Origin: Amoebophrya sp. A120
Lineage: Eukaryota > Sar > Dinophyceae > Syndiniales > Amoebophryaceae
Assembly (NCBI GenBank): GCA_905178155.1
Contig: CAJINV010000017.1
Location: 1,472,269 to 1,536,268, forward strand
DNA: 64,000 bases
Reading direction: 5' to 3'
The notes below the pieces were generated by a model. The model saw nothing but the letters and a program-made list of their open reading frames with translations. It did no database searches and was not told where the DNA came from. Shown piece by piece: positions 8,750-21,139 of the stretch (within the stretch, counting starts at the first letter, position 1; each line of letters begins with the position of its first letter). A program made the position numbers and the translations under genes.

Positions 8750-11050
8750 ATGAGACGGACGAAAAGCCACGCGCTCTGTCTTCTCGGACTCCTAGCTACT
8801 TATTCCGGACGAATTCGAATTCACGATCAGGTAAACGACCGTAGGAGCAAGTATGAACACGAACAAAAGTATTTCTGTCGGCATAGATCAAAAATTCGAA
8901 GTGACCTCCTAGTCGTAGAGGCAGAGCCATTTAAGTTTCTTGCCAAGTGTTACTTTGACTCAGCATCGTCATTCAAAATGCCGATGCAATCCCGTTTCGA
9001 GCGACGGCGCAAAGACCGCGCCCGGATACTCGACATTTGCTCCCGTATCGCGGACAAAGTCGTCGCAGAAAGTGGAGTCGAGGTTTCCCTGCACAAGAAG
9101 CCGACAGCAGGTGCGGTTGGTGATGGGCTTGCTGTACATCGACATCAAGAGCTGCATGATGGAATCGCTCTCACATTTCCCACTTCTACAGGTGGCACAA
9201 CCGATCATGCTACTTCTGGCACCTCATTGCCCCACCTGCCTCCAGTGAGTGCCGTCATGGTGGACAAGGAACGCGACAGGACGAACTTGAGCACAGCAAG
9301 TCCCTGCACCACTATGTCCTCGCCCAGCAGCCCTTCTTCAAGCGGAACTACAAAAGATGAATCTAAAAACTCCTTCTGGGCGACCGTTCCCGCAGCGTTA
9401 AATCCGGCTTCTGAACTCTGCGCCCTGCAGAAAAAAACCGGTCGCGCAGAACGGAAGCAGCAACAGCTGGAGAGCGTTATAACGAGCGCTGTTTTTCCGG
9501 TTGTGGAGCATGTCTTGCAGCATCAAGCATCAAGAAAGATATTACCGAGCAACGCAACATTGAGAGGAGGAGCAGAGGATGTAGTTGATACAGCTGCAAC
9601 TGAGAAGATTATTGCTACAGGCTCCTCTATACAACGTATGAAGAAGCCCTCATCTACAACCACAGCACCGCTCCACATCGTCGATTTTTGCGCTGGGAGC
9701 GGCCACGTCGGTTTGCTCGTCGCGCATTTTTTCGGGCCGGACAAGGTTCAAGTGACCTGTGTGGACCGGTGTCCAGGGAAGTGCGAAATGGGGAACAACC
9801 GGGCTAAAGACGCTGGGCTGACGAACGCGAAATTTGTGCGCAAAAGCTTAGAAGAGTGTGGAATTGGGCGAGACGATGACAGTGAAATAAAATTGAAACA
9901 ACACGAAACAGCAAGCGCAACAACTACCATCGAGCAAGACGTATTCAAATTTGACGTCGCTCTCTCCCTGCACAGTTGCGGGCTGCTCACGGATGCGATT
10001 CTGAAGATGTGTACCGAGCAAAAAGCCTCTTTCGTCCTCGTCCCCTGTTGCTACGGGCAGTTGTGCGGAAAGGAGCGCCTGTTTTACTCCAAGCTGTTCG
10101 GGTTGGACGCCGTGCCCAGGCCGCAGAGCCGGTTTTTCCAGAACAGAAACTGGTGGGGGGAGAAGGTATTTGCAGGGACTTCTACAACAACTTCTGCTCT
10201 CGAGGGCACGACCAACGACCCGCTCAAGACTGAAGATCATTCGGCGGACGACTCGATGCTCATGTGCACGCCGGCGACCACCGCAGACGAAAGCGGAGAA
10301 ACTACGCCAGACCCAGACGTCGAGAGTGACGACGATCATGGGTCCTTAGATGCTCCACTTCACGAGAGTGCAAAAGAGGATGACGGCCTCTCAACGCCGC
10401 GCAAGCTCCTGCAGGAGAGAAATGCCGCTCGATCTGCGCAGCAGGGGAGGACAACCCGCGACGCATTTCGACCCCTCATTCCCCGTAACGACCTGGATTT
10501 CTTTCGAAACAAAATTATACTTTCTCAACAACACAACGCCTCGAGCATTAAAGCGAAAACGACATCTTCGAGCAGAATAAAGGCCCAGCAACTCCCCGGA
10601 GGCGATTTGGCAGACCAGATGAAGGATATGAATTTGGAAGAGTTTGTCAGAACACCACCACCAGCACCTGAGACGACTGCTCCAGTAGTTTCTAATGCGG
10701 AGGAGACATCGGAAGATGCGTCTGGCTCTGGTGTGATGATGCAGACCACCGGTTTCCAATCTGAGACGAGTGAGAATTGCCTCGTCCACGAGAACGATTT
10801 CTGGTCCCAGATTTTGGTTTCTGCGGAAATCGACGTGGTGGGGAACCAGAGCAACTGGCAGGACGAAAACTTCGAGAACAATTTGAAGTTTCAACAAGTG
10901 AAAAAGTGCATGCAGGCCTGCGACGTGGACCGTTTGCGCAGGGTGAGGGAAAAATGCCCCGACTTGTATGATGTGCGACTGACCTCTTTGTACCCCTTGA
11001 ACTGTACCCCCAAAAATGAGGTTTTGGTCGGCAAAAGGAGGTTTGTTTGA
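8750..11050 (+). CDS. Predicted SAM-dependent methyltransferase, GSTCD/Methyltransf_32-like
   Basis: A 766-residue frame from ATG at 8750; the frame extends 5' only to a TTG. The first 20 residues (MRRTKSHALCLLGLLATYSG) look like a signal or transit peptide. The recognisable core begins near residue 308 with IVDFCAGSGHVGLLVAHFF, a Rossmann SAM-binding glycine loop, followed by VTCVDRCPGKCEMGNNRAKD as the acidic strand-2 region. Around residue 405 is DVALSLHSCGLLTDAIL and near 427 FVLVPCCYGQLCGKERL. The LHxCG-xTD and PCCYG pair is typical of the methyltransferase domain of GSTCD/METTL25-like proteins. A long Thr/Ser/Asp/Glu-rich stretch follows, then a conserved-looking tail from about residue 670 (FWSQILVSAEIDVVGNQSNW). 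The substrate is unknown, and the gene is intronless. Confidence 0.78.
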   Translation: MRRTKSHALCLLGLLATYSGRIRIHDQVNDRRSKYEHEQKYFCRHRSKIRSDLLVVEAEPFKFLAKCYFDSASSFKMPMQSRFERRRKDRARILDICSRIADKVVAESGVEVSLHKKPTAGAVGDGLAVHRHQELHDGIALTFPTSTGGTTDHATSGTSLPHLPPVSAVMVDKERDRTNLSTASPCTTMSSPSSPSSSGTTKDESKNSFWATVPAALNPASELCALQKKTGRAERKQQQLESVITSAVFPVVEHVLQHQASRKILPSNATLRGGAEDVVDTAATEKIIATGSSIQRMKKPSSTTTAPLHIVDFCAGSGHVGLLVAHFFGPDKVQVTCVDRCPGKCEMGNNRAKDAGLTNAKFVRKSLEECGIGRDDDSEIKLKQHETASATTTIEQDVFKFDVALSLHSCGLLTDAILKMCTEQKASFVLVPCCYGQLCGKERLFYSKLFGLDAVPRPQSRFFQNRNWWGEKVFAGTSTTTSALEGTTNDPLKTEDHSADDSMLMCTPATTADESGETTPDPDVESDDDHGSLDAPLHESAKEDDGLSTPRKLLQERNAARSAQQGRTTRDAFRPLIPRNDLDFFRNKIILSQQHNASSIKAKTTSSSRIKAQQLPGGDLADQMKDMNLEEFVRTPPPAPETTAPVVSNAEETSEDASGSGVMMQTTGFQSETSENCLVHENDFWSQILVSAEIDVVGNQSNWQDENFENNLKFQQVKKCMQACDVDRLRRVREKCPDLYDVRLTSLYPLNCTPKNEVLVGKRRFV

Positions 11051-11964
11051 AAGAAAGTGGACAACCTTACAAACCACCATTGTTTGAAAGCGACAAATAT
11101 TTGAACATGAAGTTGAAGATCTATTTTGCGACACTTACATTCATTACTTCCTCCTAGCATTTTTCCCCCGTGCTTCAAATGCATGGCCGAAAGTTTCAAG
11201 ATGTGACATTTGGGGCATTCTGGAGAGATCATGATGGTCTTCTTCAGGTATAGTTCGTAGTCACCTGCTCGTGTTTTGCGCCTTGTTCGAATATGGCTGT
11301 CGTGATCTGTCTGATACACTCAAAAAGTATTCTTACGTAGCCAGCTAGCAGGGGATTTTCATCCACTCTAGGTTCGTGAAAGAAGTGCAAAAACCAGAGC
11401 GACTCACTACGAGAGAACAAGCATCGTTTTGCTTTGCCAAAGCCAAAGGTTCTCGTCCTGAGAGATGGTTGGAAAAACAGACGACGACTTTGTGCTCGTT
11501 TCGGCGCAAAAGGTCAAAGGAGCAAGTTTTCAAAATGCCTCGTCAAAGTTACAGCAATGCAAGTTGTGCCATTTCCTCCGCATGCGGTGGGTACGCGTCG
11601 GTTTTTGTTGAATCTCCAAAAAGCCGTTTGATTTTCTTCAAGTTGTAGTTGCGCATTTATTTTACCGCAGGTGTCTTTTTCCGCCTCCGCGTTTTGTTTC
11701 GGTTTGGCTTACTTATGTGATTATATCTATGTGTCTGTGAGTACCACACGACAAAGAAATCGCGCAACGAGCGGTGTCTTCATTTTGAGCCCGAAATCGA
11801 TGCGCGATGAGAATGAGCAGCCCATTCGCAAAATAAAAAGAACACATCAATGCATAGTCGTTTTTGAGGAGGCGTTGTAAATAAGCAACACAAGAAAGCA
11901 GGACGCTGAACCCTTATCAAATTACACCACAGAGAAAACAGAAAAGTCGGGAAATAAACAAAAA
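11051..11964. other. Intergenic, no feature seen
   Basis: About 900 bases between convincing genes; several 60-140 codon frames on both strands show no family resemblance. Confidence 0.5.
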
Positions 11965-14900
11965 ATGGCTAGTATGCGGTGCGATCTTTTTCCGGAGGCG
12001 ACCGATTCCATTCCGGACGCTTTCCGGCAGAAAACTGGGTGTGGTCGGCGTCACCGGGTACGGAACGTGCCGGTTCTTGGCGAGGCAGGAGGTAATTGTG
12101 TTGAACGGAATGAAATTCATGCAGTTCACCTTCCGAATGAGGAGGTAGAGGGTAGTTCCTCGAAAATAAACCATCATCAAGAGGATCATCATGTGACGAC
12201 CTACATCACCCACGTCGGAATTCACACGCTGAACCACAAGCAGAATCGTGCTGAGCCCCCGCGACATAATCATGAATCGCAAAGAGCCGACGACGAGGAA
12301 GATATAAAAAGCACTAACTTCTACCACGCGGAGCATCGGTACCATGTCCGAAACCTGTCCGGGACTTCTGTCTCCGAAACGAAGCAGACCGTCCAGCAGC
12401 TGCACCGGATTTACAAGATCAAGGGCACGACCGCGAACACGCACGCGGTCTCGCTTATCCTGAGTAAAAACGTACCCACCCCAGAGTTGTAATGCAGATT
12501 TGCAATGACAAAGACATTTGCGATGCGCATCCCCATGAGAGCCATTTCCAATCGTGTTTTGGAATTTGTGATGCTGTGAACAGGATCAGCAGGTCGATTT
12601 GTGATGCGGCTTTCCCTGCTAACTTGCACTACCTTACGGACTGAAACTTGTCATGCGTGACTCCCAAAGCTCCTAGGTTTATGTTGCAAAATCCCCATCT
12701 TGACTCTGGTGTGGGTACGTTTTTACTCAGGATATCGCTAGGTGGAGAAGGTTTTGTTCGAAGTTCTTGTGGAGGAGCATCTTCTAGCTCGTCTTCTTCA
12801 TCTTCTACATCGAAAATTACCGGTCCTCGCTCCAACAACAACATGTCTCCTGTTGCGCCGCCATGCAGTCTCAGTCGCGCTTTGGAAGAACCATGTTCGC
12901 AAAAATCAGGTTCAGCTAAAGAAAAAGATCAGGATGATGTTCTTGTTCATTCATCACCACAACATGCTGGTCAGTTGTACCCAGGAGTCGATATTGGCTA
13001 CCATGAAAAATTGCGTCGCTCGCCGAGCAAGGAGACAGGAGCGCCTACTGCATTAGGCGGATCCCTGCAACTGCCGTTACGGGAACGAAAAATATTGCCC
13101 GGTGTCGTCGACATGCCGCACGTATCACGGCATGCAACTGATGTTGACCGTACAACAAGTGACACCGTAGATGATGAGCAGTTTACTTCATCAGGCGGAG
13201 GTGCAGGCCATTTTCATCAACCGCGAATGGTCAACAACATCAGCCGTGAGCGCTCCACCGGACCAGCATCTCCTTCCTGTTTCGATGAGGATTTTCTGCG
13301 ACTGGACGACTTTTCCGACGAAGAAGAGTCCGCGTCTTCTTGCTCTACTACAGTGACACTCAACACGAGCTGTAGTCGCGAAATATTCACACCTGCTGGG
13401 ACGAGGACAACTGGAACGACCAGCTGCCTGGGAGATGATGGAACGAGCACGACAAATAACAATCCCTATTTTTGCCACGATTTCGACGTTGCTTTTCCGG
13501 ACTCGTCGGATTTCCCTGTTTCGTCTGACGAGGCAGACACGGACGAAACAAACAGAACGGCCGCTCCGGGCGCGAACGATCGCAGATCTTCCGTGTTGAA
13601 AAGAAGAAGGCCGAACAAACTGCGAAATTATATGCAGAAAAACAGCTGCAAAGTGCAGCAGGTAGCTCTCAGCTATTCGCCGTCATCTTCCGAGTGGTCT
13701 ACGATGTCTCCAAAGAAAGAAGTAGACGAAAAGCAGCTGCTACCGCGAGCCCTGACTGAAGCCACGGACTCGACAAGGTGCAGTAGCAAAATAGAAGGGG
13801 AGATAGATGCGTTGATTCGGGAATACGAGGACAGTGAAGGCATCGATTTTGACCGTAGATATCTGGTGGAAGAAGAAGCAGCGCGAGCAGGACGAGGAGC
13901 ACGACCCCGGCCGGTGTCTGATGATGGGACGAGAACTTCTGCAGTAGTTCCAGCGTGTGCAGCTACAGCAAATACCACCAGCACAACGAGACCCTGTAGA
14001 AGTCCTCCTCCACCTACCGCGACTACATCGAGAAGTTGTAGTACGAACACGTCTTCAACAAGAATAAACAAGCTTGTCACCCCAAGAAGCCGCACGCAAG
14101 TGGAGCCCTTCCACGACCTCCGCTGTGAACTGGTTCTCTGCTTCATCCAGTTTTCGAATTTCATCTTCATGCAGGCTTTGAAAATGAGCGACGAGGTGAT
14201 CAGCAGCATCTACCCATTGTTTTTGGCCGTGTCGCAAAACTTGATGAAGTTGGTGATCTTTCCGGACTTTTTACTTCCCTTGGGAAAGTGCAAGAGGGAA
14301 ATGGTGGAGATAAAAAGGCCACAATCTTCTTCAACAGCAAGAAGAAGGTCTGGCGGTTCATCTCTACAACCTCCACACGAAAAGATGAGCAGCAGCAGCA
14401 GCAGGAGCGAGGGTGCTGATTTCGACAAGGGGCCTCTTCTGGCGGAATGGATTACGCCCAGAAGCAAGGAAGTGCGAGTGCCGTCGAGGAAAGGTCCAGC
14501 CTCATCGTCTTCTCCTTGTGCAGCTTTGTTTTCGGCCGAGAAAGGTTCTGCTGGCAGCACTACATCTACACCCGTACAACATCATGTTAGCAACCCTGAT
14601 GAAATAGAACAACAACTACAACTACACCATGAAAAAATAAACAACGATGAACTGGTTTTCCTGTACCTGCACGGTGGATCGTACTTGCTGATGCATCCGG
14701 CGATGAATCGTTTTTTCACGCACAAGCTCGCGGTAAACATGAACGCCAAGGTGTTTGCGCCGTACTACCGGAAGCCGTTCGACAATTTCTTTCACCGGGT
14801 TTTCTGCGTCGAAGCGATCTTGCATTTTTTCCACTACTTCTACGTAACGATCGCGGCCGTGTTTCTGGTCACCTGGGAGGTGTTTGTGTGCAGCGAGGAA

Positions 14901-16508
14901 ACTTTGGCGACGCGGGTGCGCAAAATAAATGTTGGCGGTGCAGGAGGGAGAAATGATACAACGACGGTGGTATCGTTTTTTGAAAGACGCGAAATTTAAT
15001 CGCTGGGGCTGGAGCTGGTGACGAGTTGCGGTTGCGTTTCTTGCAGAATTTGCCGGGAAAAAGTATAGAATTTGACTTAATTGTTTTTTGAACTTTAAAT
15101 TTGCACGAAGAAAACGAATGAATCACGACGGTATGACGGCGAAGCCTCCGCCTTTTGCAGCCGTCATGCACAGATGCATTTTTTAATGCATGTTATTGTC
15201 CCTATTCGCGAGCACCACATCCTGCAATGATTTATAATGATCACGATGCATTCATGAATGGAGTCCAGTACTTAAGAAATCATCGAGCGCCATGTAATGC
15301 TTTGATTTTGACAGATTGAAAAAAAAAAATAAAAGTATCAAGATTGAAAAATCGAAATCCAGATCTGACCGTCAAAGACAGCCTGGACGATGTGATTCTG
15401 TCCTACACGCACTTGTTGAATAACTTTCACATCCATCCCCAGAACATCATCCTGATCGGGGAATCCGCAGGCGGCGGCTTAGCGTTTTCCGCATTGACGC
15501 AGATCCAGAAACTAAACCTGCCGCTCCCCAAGGGAGCCGTTTTGCTTTCCCCCTGGGTAAGTTTGGATCCCTTGAGCAACGAGTCCAAGGTGTACAAAAG
15601 TTGCACGACGAGGAACCTTATCAAATGCAAACATGTCTGGGTCTTGGAGATTCCGACATTCGTCATGCTAGTCTTGCATGACTCTGAACTCTGTATTGCG
15701 TGGCCGCGAAGAGCTTCCACTCCCTGTCATGCAAAAACGCAGTTTCTCATGCGGAATACGCAACTCAGCACCATGAAAAAAACTTGTCATGCTTGGCAGC
15801 GCATCACAGGAAGCTCACTATTCCCTTCCTTGCATCACAAGTTTCCAGACCCAGACACTTTTGCAATGCATAAACCTCTCCGTCGGAACGGTGCAGCGCG
15901 ACATCATCCAGGAACACGCGGTCACTGCTACCGGGAAGTTGGTCAAAATGTCGAACGCGTTGGCTGGGGCGGGAGGTGGAAGTCGTGTAACTTGTCCCTC
16001 TGCGGGGCGGGCCTCGGGCGAGGATTCTCGGATTCAATGTGAGGACGTCGACACGTCGAAGATCGCAAGTGCCTGGTACGTCGACCCGCTCACCGAGGCG
16101 CACACCACGACACTGGATCTACCCATCTTCGTATCCCTAGCCGGGAATGAAATTCTCCGCGACGACGCGATCGACTTTGTGTACAAGCTGCGGGAGCGGG
16201 AGAGGGAAAGGCAGTCAACATCGGCGGAAGACGAGCGTGGGGTTTTGGGAACAACTGAGAAGGATTTGAGAGTGAAGGAATTCCAGGGTCGCAGCGGGGG
16301 AAACAAAAACTACAACTGTGGTAGTGGTTGTACTTCTAGCGCCAGCACTTTTGGAAGAAGTAAAATCGGACTAGAAATTTTCGACGGTTTGTTTCACGCG
16401 TTTCAGGTCTGGCTCATGCTCGTCGACCATCCCTCCGCGCAACTGTGCCTCCGGCGGGGCGTGGATTTCATTCACCAGAAAAGCGGACAAGAACGCCGGC
16501 GGGGGTAA
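11965..16508 (+). CDS. Alpha/beta-hydrolase of the hormone-sensitive-lipase type
   Basis: An HSL/arylacetamide-deacetylase-like esterase read over several exons. Exon 1 (11965-12455) and exon 2 (from 12740) join in frame after removal of introner 12456-12734 plus one TCGCT copy. Exon 2 is a long Ser/Thr-rich disordered region ending in the hydrolase N-terminus, with the oxyanion motif LYLHGGSYLLMHP (about 14661) and VFAPYYRK. A junction between about 14770 and 15344 is unresolved. The next exon gives TVKDSLDDVILSYTHLL and the nucleophile elbow GESAGGG (about 15457). It joins exon 15878-16508 after removal of the introner at 15619. The last exon supplies the likely acid (LAGNEILRDDA) and His (DGLFHAFQVW). 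It probably hydrolyses ester or lipid substrates. A hydrophobic stretch at about 14800-14880 could be a membrane segment or intron read-through. Confidence 0.8.
12456..12734 (+). mobile_element. Introner family A, copy 1 (279 bp)
   Basis: Starts TATCCTGAGTAAAAACG and ends with its complement CGTTTTTACTCAGGATA. Flanked by perfect 5-bp repeats TCGCT (12451-12455 and 12735-12739). Removing the element and one repeat joins the codons for A-V-S and L-G-G-E in frame within the hydrolase gene. The boundaries are not GT-AG. Confidence 0.92.
15619..15872 (+). mobile_element. Introner family B, copy 1 (254 bp)
   Basis: Left end TATCAAATGCAAACATG followed by TCTGGGTCT; right end has AGACCCAGACACTTTTGC then AATGCATA. 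Perfect 5-bp flanks AACCT (15614-15618, 15873-15877). Excision joins T-R-N-L to S-V-G-T in frame in the hydrolase. Confidence 0.92.
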
Positions 16509-17798
16509 GGAAGCGGGAGGTGGGGTTGCAGGAATGAATTTCTCTTTACTAGTACATCGGCAATCACTCATTTTGACGAAAGGGGAAATGAACATGAAAG
16601 TAGAATAAACACAAAGTGAAGTACAAACAGGCCAAAGTAGCGGACTACTCCGGCGATCAGAACACATTAGAGATGAATTACGCTAAGCTAAAATCATCTT
16701 GAAAACGAACACAATTATACTAGCGTGAGGAATGGAAAATTCGAATCGCCTCTACAACTCGCACGCCCTCCTGGACCCACATTGAAATCCTAGGTATTTT
16801 CTCAACTGCAAGCCGGGGTATTACGAATCCCAAGAACTACGCCTCCCTCTCTACTATTACGGATCACAAAAGCGCCTCTAGAAGAAGGGACGCCACGGCC
16901 TCTCAGTTCAGCCAGCTGGTGTTGGGCTTGGACCTTTTCATCACCAGATGCAGACCTTCTACTTCTGAGCGCTATGAATTACTGACAATTTAGCTATGTG
17001 TACGTTAATGTTGCGCTGTCTTGTTCTGTCTACCTTTCAGTTCGCAATAGCGAAGCAAACTTTTTCAACAATAGGAACAAATGTGCATACGATAATCCTG
17101 TTGGTTGTCATTGTCAATAAAGGTGTCAAATGCCAGTGTACCGAGGAATACAAATTTCATGTCGATTGGGCTTATGGAAATGTTGTAGCTAGCTGACAAG
17201 TAACAAGTATCGCTGAGGACGGGGAAGAAATCAGACCCAAAAAGACAACATGTTGAAATTTTGTTTATACACACCACTAGATGAGCTGCCGCCCGCGCAT
17301 CGGTTCTACTACGACAAGGCCACAATCCATAATTACAGTATAGCAGTCGTTGTCTCTGTTCACTATCCTACTTTGCAGATGAGTGGTCTTCAAAGTAAGT
17401 GGTCTTGCAGCAAGTACGTGTGTTATGTCCTGTATTGACCTTTACAAATTGCAGCCCAGACAATGTCTCCATCACTGGGCTGCTAGTTGCGCCTGCTCTG
17501 TACCAGCAGACAGGCATTATTTTCGCGTGTGTGGCGTTACCAACATTTCTGTTATGACAATACCGCCCCACGGGATCTTCGTGCTCTGTCTCCACAAAAT
17601 TTACACTATGACCAATTTTTGAACCCTTTGACGATACAACCTGAGCTCCTTCTGCTCGTTCCCCGTGTTAAATAGGCCCTAGACGCATTCAAGAACTCCT
17701 GACGCCTTCATCATTACTATACAACTGGTCTGAATAGTTAAAGGGATCCTCACAACAGTTTATTTTTCCCAGCACAGTTTGTTTTTCCGAGCGCGAAG
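16509..17798. other. Intergenic, no feature seen
   Basis: About 1.3 kb; only short frames under 100 codons, with no element ends or RNA gene recognised. Confidence 0.5.
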
Positions 17799-17990
17799 AT
17801 GAACGAAGAGCTTTTTACCACCCAGCCCGCCGGAATTCACCCACTAGCCAGCACACGGTCTTGGACCACTGCGCCTAGAAAAATTGAACAGCTCAATTTT
17901 GAGCAAGGCGCACACCTCCACCCCTCCAGCGGCCTACTTGTCAGCAACATTTACGCCTTGACGCAGGATCAAAACGTTTTTAGAGATTGA
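17799..17990 (+). CDS. Possible small hypothetical protein or first exon
   Basis: A 63-codon frame from ATG at 17799 (MNEELFTTQPAGIHPLASTR...). Its composition is more protein-like than surrounding frames, but no family is recognised. Overlapping and following frames to about 18240 (including GKLLLYSQALFDVSLFFYYG) could be further exons of one small gene, but I cannot find convincing splice sites. Confidence 0.3.
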   Translation: MNEELFTTQPAGIHPLASTRSWTTAPRKIEQLNFEQGAHLHPSSGLLVSNIYALTQDQNVFRD

Positions 17991-18785
17991 TCAACTTAAC
18001 TTTTCGTTTTCGCCCTGACCCCATCCCCGGGGGCATGAAATATGGAAAGCTTCTACTTTATTCGCAGGCCTTATTTGATGTTTCTCTGTTTTTTTACTAT
18101 GGTGCGCAGCATGGAGCAGCGCGGAGCTGTAAACGACCGTACTTGTCATCCCCGCGGCGGAACGACCCTTGCATTGAAAGTAAGGATGTCGGGGTCATCA
18201 AGGACGAAATACCCGAAAGTGCCAAGAGATGATATCATGCTGCTGCCAGAAATAAAAAGTTGGAGACGTTTGTTGATGTGACGGTTAATGTGTAGAGTAA
18301 ATTGAGTTTGAAATGTGAATCGTTAATGGACGACGATGTTGACCCTCCCTTGTTTACCCAGTTCCTGGTTCTGCGCTTGGGCTGGTGCAGGGGAATGCAG
18401 AGTGAGAAGGACTGGCTTGTTCGCAGAAGCTCCTGGAGCAAGTGTTCACCCTGCGAGCAAGGCCGCCGGGAACAGCTCTACCACATTTTTTTTGGTCTCC
18501 GTGAGAGAAGGAAGAGGAAATCTATCATCTCCAATGTTGTGAGAGCGCCATGAATTAGATAATGGAAGCGAAATTAGATCGGTCAAAAGTTATTTCCTAA
18601 GTCTGAAGCGCAAATTGGTAGTGGAAGACCATCGGTTCCGGTTGTGTTTGTTCGTGATTAGTCTTTGGGAGTTTTTTTCCATTGTTGACGATCATAACAC
18701 CGGCGCCCTGCATGAAGTTGCGGCATGCGAGTGAATCTTTTTGCAGCAGCCCCAATCCGAAAAAGTGCGCACTACAGCAAAGATA
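17991..18785. other. Mostly non-coding, possible extra exons
   Basis: Three overlapping frames of 68-83 codons on the + strand lie at 17987-18553, with no recognisable family. Nothing else is seen. Confidence 0.35.
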
Positions 18786-20645
18786 ATGTCACTATCGCTT
18801 GGAAATAACCTGCATCCTCGCGCCAAAGTGGACGTGTGGTTTGCGTCCTTGAGAAAGCATCTTTTTGTGGCCGTCGCCCTTCTCTTCGGGAGCGGAATTG
18901 TGGCTTTTCTCGTGGTCAGTTTACTGCAAGCCTTCGACCAACCGAGGCATGCAGTGCCGATACTGGGATTTGAGAGGAAGAGCGGGAATCATGTGCCGCT
19001 GCGAGAGTCTGTTTACACAACAACAACTCAGGTGGGCGGAAGTGGTACAACAGCCACATCCCCTTCTGCAGAAGCTCCCCCGGGCGTGGTACCATTACAA
19101 CCGTCCAGTGTGGCTACAACCGCGTCACAAGATATGACCGCAATTCCAGGAAACAACGCAGCTTTGGTCAAAGGATCGAGCGGTGCAACTTCTAGCATGA
19201 CACAGAACTCCGTTGCAAGAACTTCTTCAACTGCATCCACGGACAGGACGGTTCAGACGACCAAAACTGAGTCCGCCACGGTTGCGACAGCGGGTTTGCA
19301 GGTAACGCCCTGGTTCGCGGAAAAATCAAAGACCATGTCTGGAGGTTTGCCTAACACTTCCAGCGCAGGCACAGCAGTTAGTAGTGGTGCAACTGCTACG
19401 TCGTCGGGTAGTACAGCCGCGCCCCCTGCTGTTCTAGGTAGCTCATCGTCATCGTCTTCTGTACTAACCTCCCCCGCGACCTCCGTCCAAAGCGCAAATA
19501 CACAGCCTGGAGGTGCGGGCGTTCCCCTGCTCAGCTCGCAGAACAGCCGACAGAAGGAGTCTGCGCTCGACCCTACCCACGACGCGAGGGAGAACGCATT
19601 CGAGCGGATTTACAAACACAACCTCTGGTCGCCGGAGGGGAGCGGCAGCGGCCCGGGGAGCCGCGTGGACGCCACGGTGGGGCTCCGGGAGCATTTGCAC
19701 AGTGTGATAAAGTCGCGAAACATCAACATCATGCTGGACATTCCCTGCGGCGCGATGGAGTGGACGGTCGTGTTTCTGAACGAAGTTTGGGCCTACAACA
19801 AGGATTTCCAGTACATCGGCGTCGACATCGCCCAAACGCCATTGGTCCGGGCGAAGGCGAGATTTTCCGCGGAGAAGAACGAGAAGAACCTCCAGCTCAT
19901 GCAGGCGGATTTGTCCCTGCGCTCGCCCGCAAACGCGGGAATTTTGGAGAAGATCAACGCCGCCTTGACCACTGCGGAGGGACGGATCAAGGGCAAAGAA
20001 ACCAACGCGGTCGCCTTGACGAGAGACGCGCTGCAGCATTTGTCGCTGAAGTCCGCGTGCCAGTTCGTGATGAACATTCGGGACGCGACGGTGGGGAAAA
20101 ATCACCAACTAGACACCTGGCTGATTGGCCACTACCCAAGGGGAGGGAATACGCAGGTAGACTGTAATGTTGTGGGATCGACGAGATGAGCCAGACGAGC
20201 ATCAGCATGCTACATAGTTTGTGATGCAGTAAAATGTAGTCGTGACTCGTGAGATTGTATCAAAAGCAATGACGAGATGACATAAACTCAAACAATTTAT
20301 CGCCTCACTCAGGGCGCCATAGATGGCGGACTGATCGACAATAACATGGCTTCGTGGCCGTACAAGCTCGGGCAACCAAAGGCCGTGTTGCAGGAACGAG
20401 GCTACCTCCCTCGGGGTGCGCCGACAAAAAATCTCGCGGTGTTTCGACCCTGGGAAGACTGGAAGGCGGCCGATTTCAACTCCTGCGTGTCGTTTTTGCG
20501 AAAATTGTTTGGGAGGAGTGCAGATGTTGGGGAGTTACATGACGTAGGAAGAAGTGTCGTGAAAGAGGTTGAAGGTCATGCGCGAAAAAACACGCCGGTA
20601 GTGCCAGCACTTGCAGCTGCTATTGTGCCACCTCCACCACAATAG
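18786..20645 (+). CDS. Type II membrane protein with a SAM-methyltransferase-like lumenal domain
   Basis: A 567-residue protein from two exons, 18786-20156 and 20313-20645, joined across a canonical 156-bp GT-AG intron (phase 0). The start is ATG 18786; an upstream TTG is not used. One membrane segment lies at residues about 24-50 (HLFVAVALLFGSGIVAFLVV), followed by a 200-residue Ser/Thr/Ala-rich stalk. The C-terminal domain has the order seen in a class I methyltransferase-like family: W-x-x-x-GSGSGPGS, then INIMLDIPCGAMEWTVVFLN (near residue 312), YIGVDIA, DALQHLSLKSA, and GHYPRGGNTQ|GAIDGG, ending DNNMASWPYKLGQPK. The last motif spans the intron, which confirms the splice. The arrangement suggests a Golgi or secretory-pathway enzyme; the substrate is unknown. 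The PCGAMEW loop replaces the usual GxGxG. Confidence 0.75.
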
Positions 20646-21139
20646 GCACCACAAGACAGAGTAGCAGACGCGGTTATGCTAGTTTGAACGCGAGGACTTT
20701 TTTTACGTTTAAAATTGAACTTACCGCTTTGCCCTTGCTGAAGAGCGCAGGGCGCTTACCGGAAGTGTTTCGTCAACTACTGGTCTTAGTGTTCATTCTT
20801 GGTCCGTGAGTCTTGGTAGATGCACACGGTGGCGGCCAGGACTTTTTCCATGAAAAACGCGAGTGGAGTTGATCGGTCTTCAGGAATGTGTCGCGCATTT
20901 TGCGCATTGTTTTTCTGCCACAGGCTGCGCCGACCCGGGTCGGTTTCGTGATTGAGGCGCGCGAGCAGGTGCTGGCGCGCGGATTCCATGCGCCGCCTCT
21001 TTCTTGCGTGACTATCTTGAAACTTTAGTGCCTTTCCTGTTGATTCGTGAAGCAAGACTGGTTTCTGTAGAATACAGGGAGACGCCGCTTCCTCCGCACG
21101 AAAGGTCGAAAGCACTAACAAGTCAGCCGTACCGTCAAG
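20646..21139. other. Intergenic, no feature seen
   Basis: About 490 bases. A minus-strand frame at 20786-21265 overlaps the amidinotransferase start and is treated as a shadow. Confidence 0.5.

Noticed and set aside
12648-12739. N-terminal peptide SCVTPKAPRFMLQNPHLDSG of a long + frame
   Set aside because: Translation of the end of a family A introner. The same peptide type appears wherever a family A copy is translated, so it is not a protein domain.
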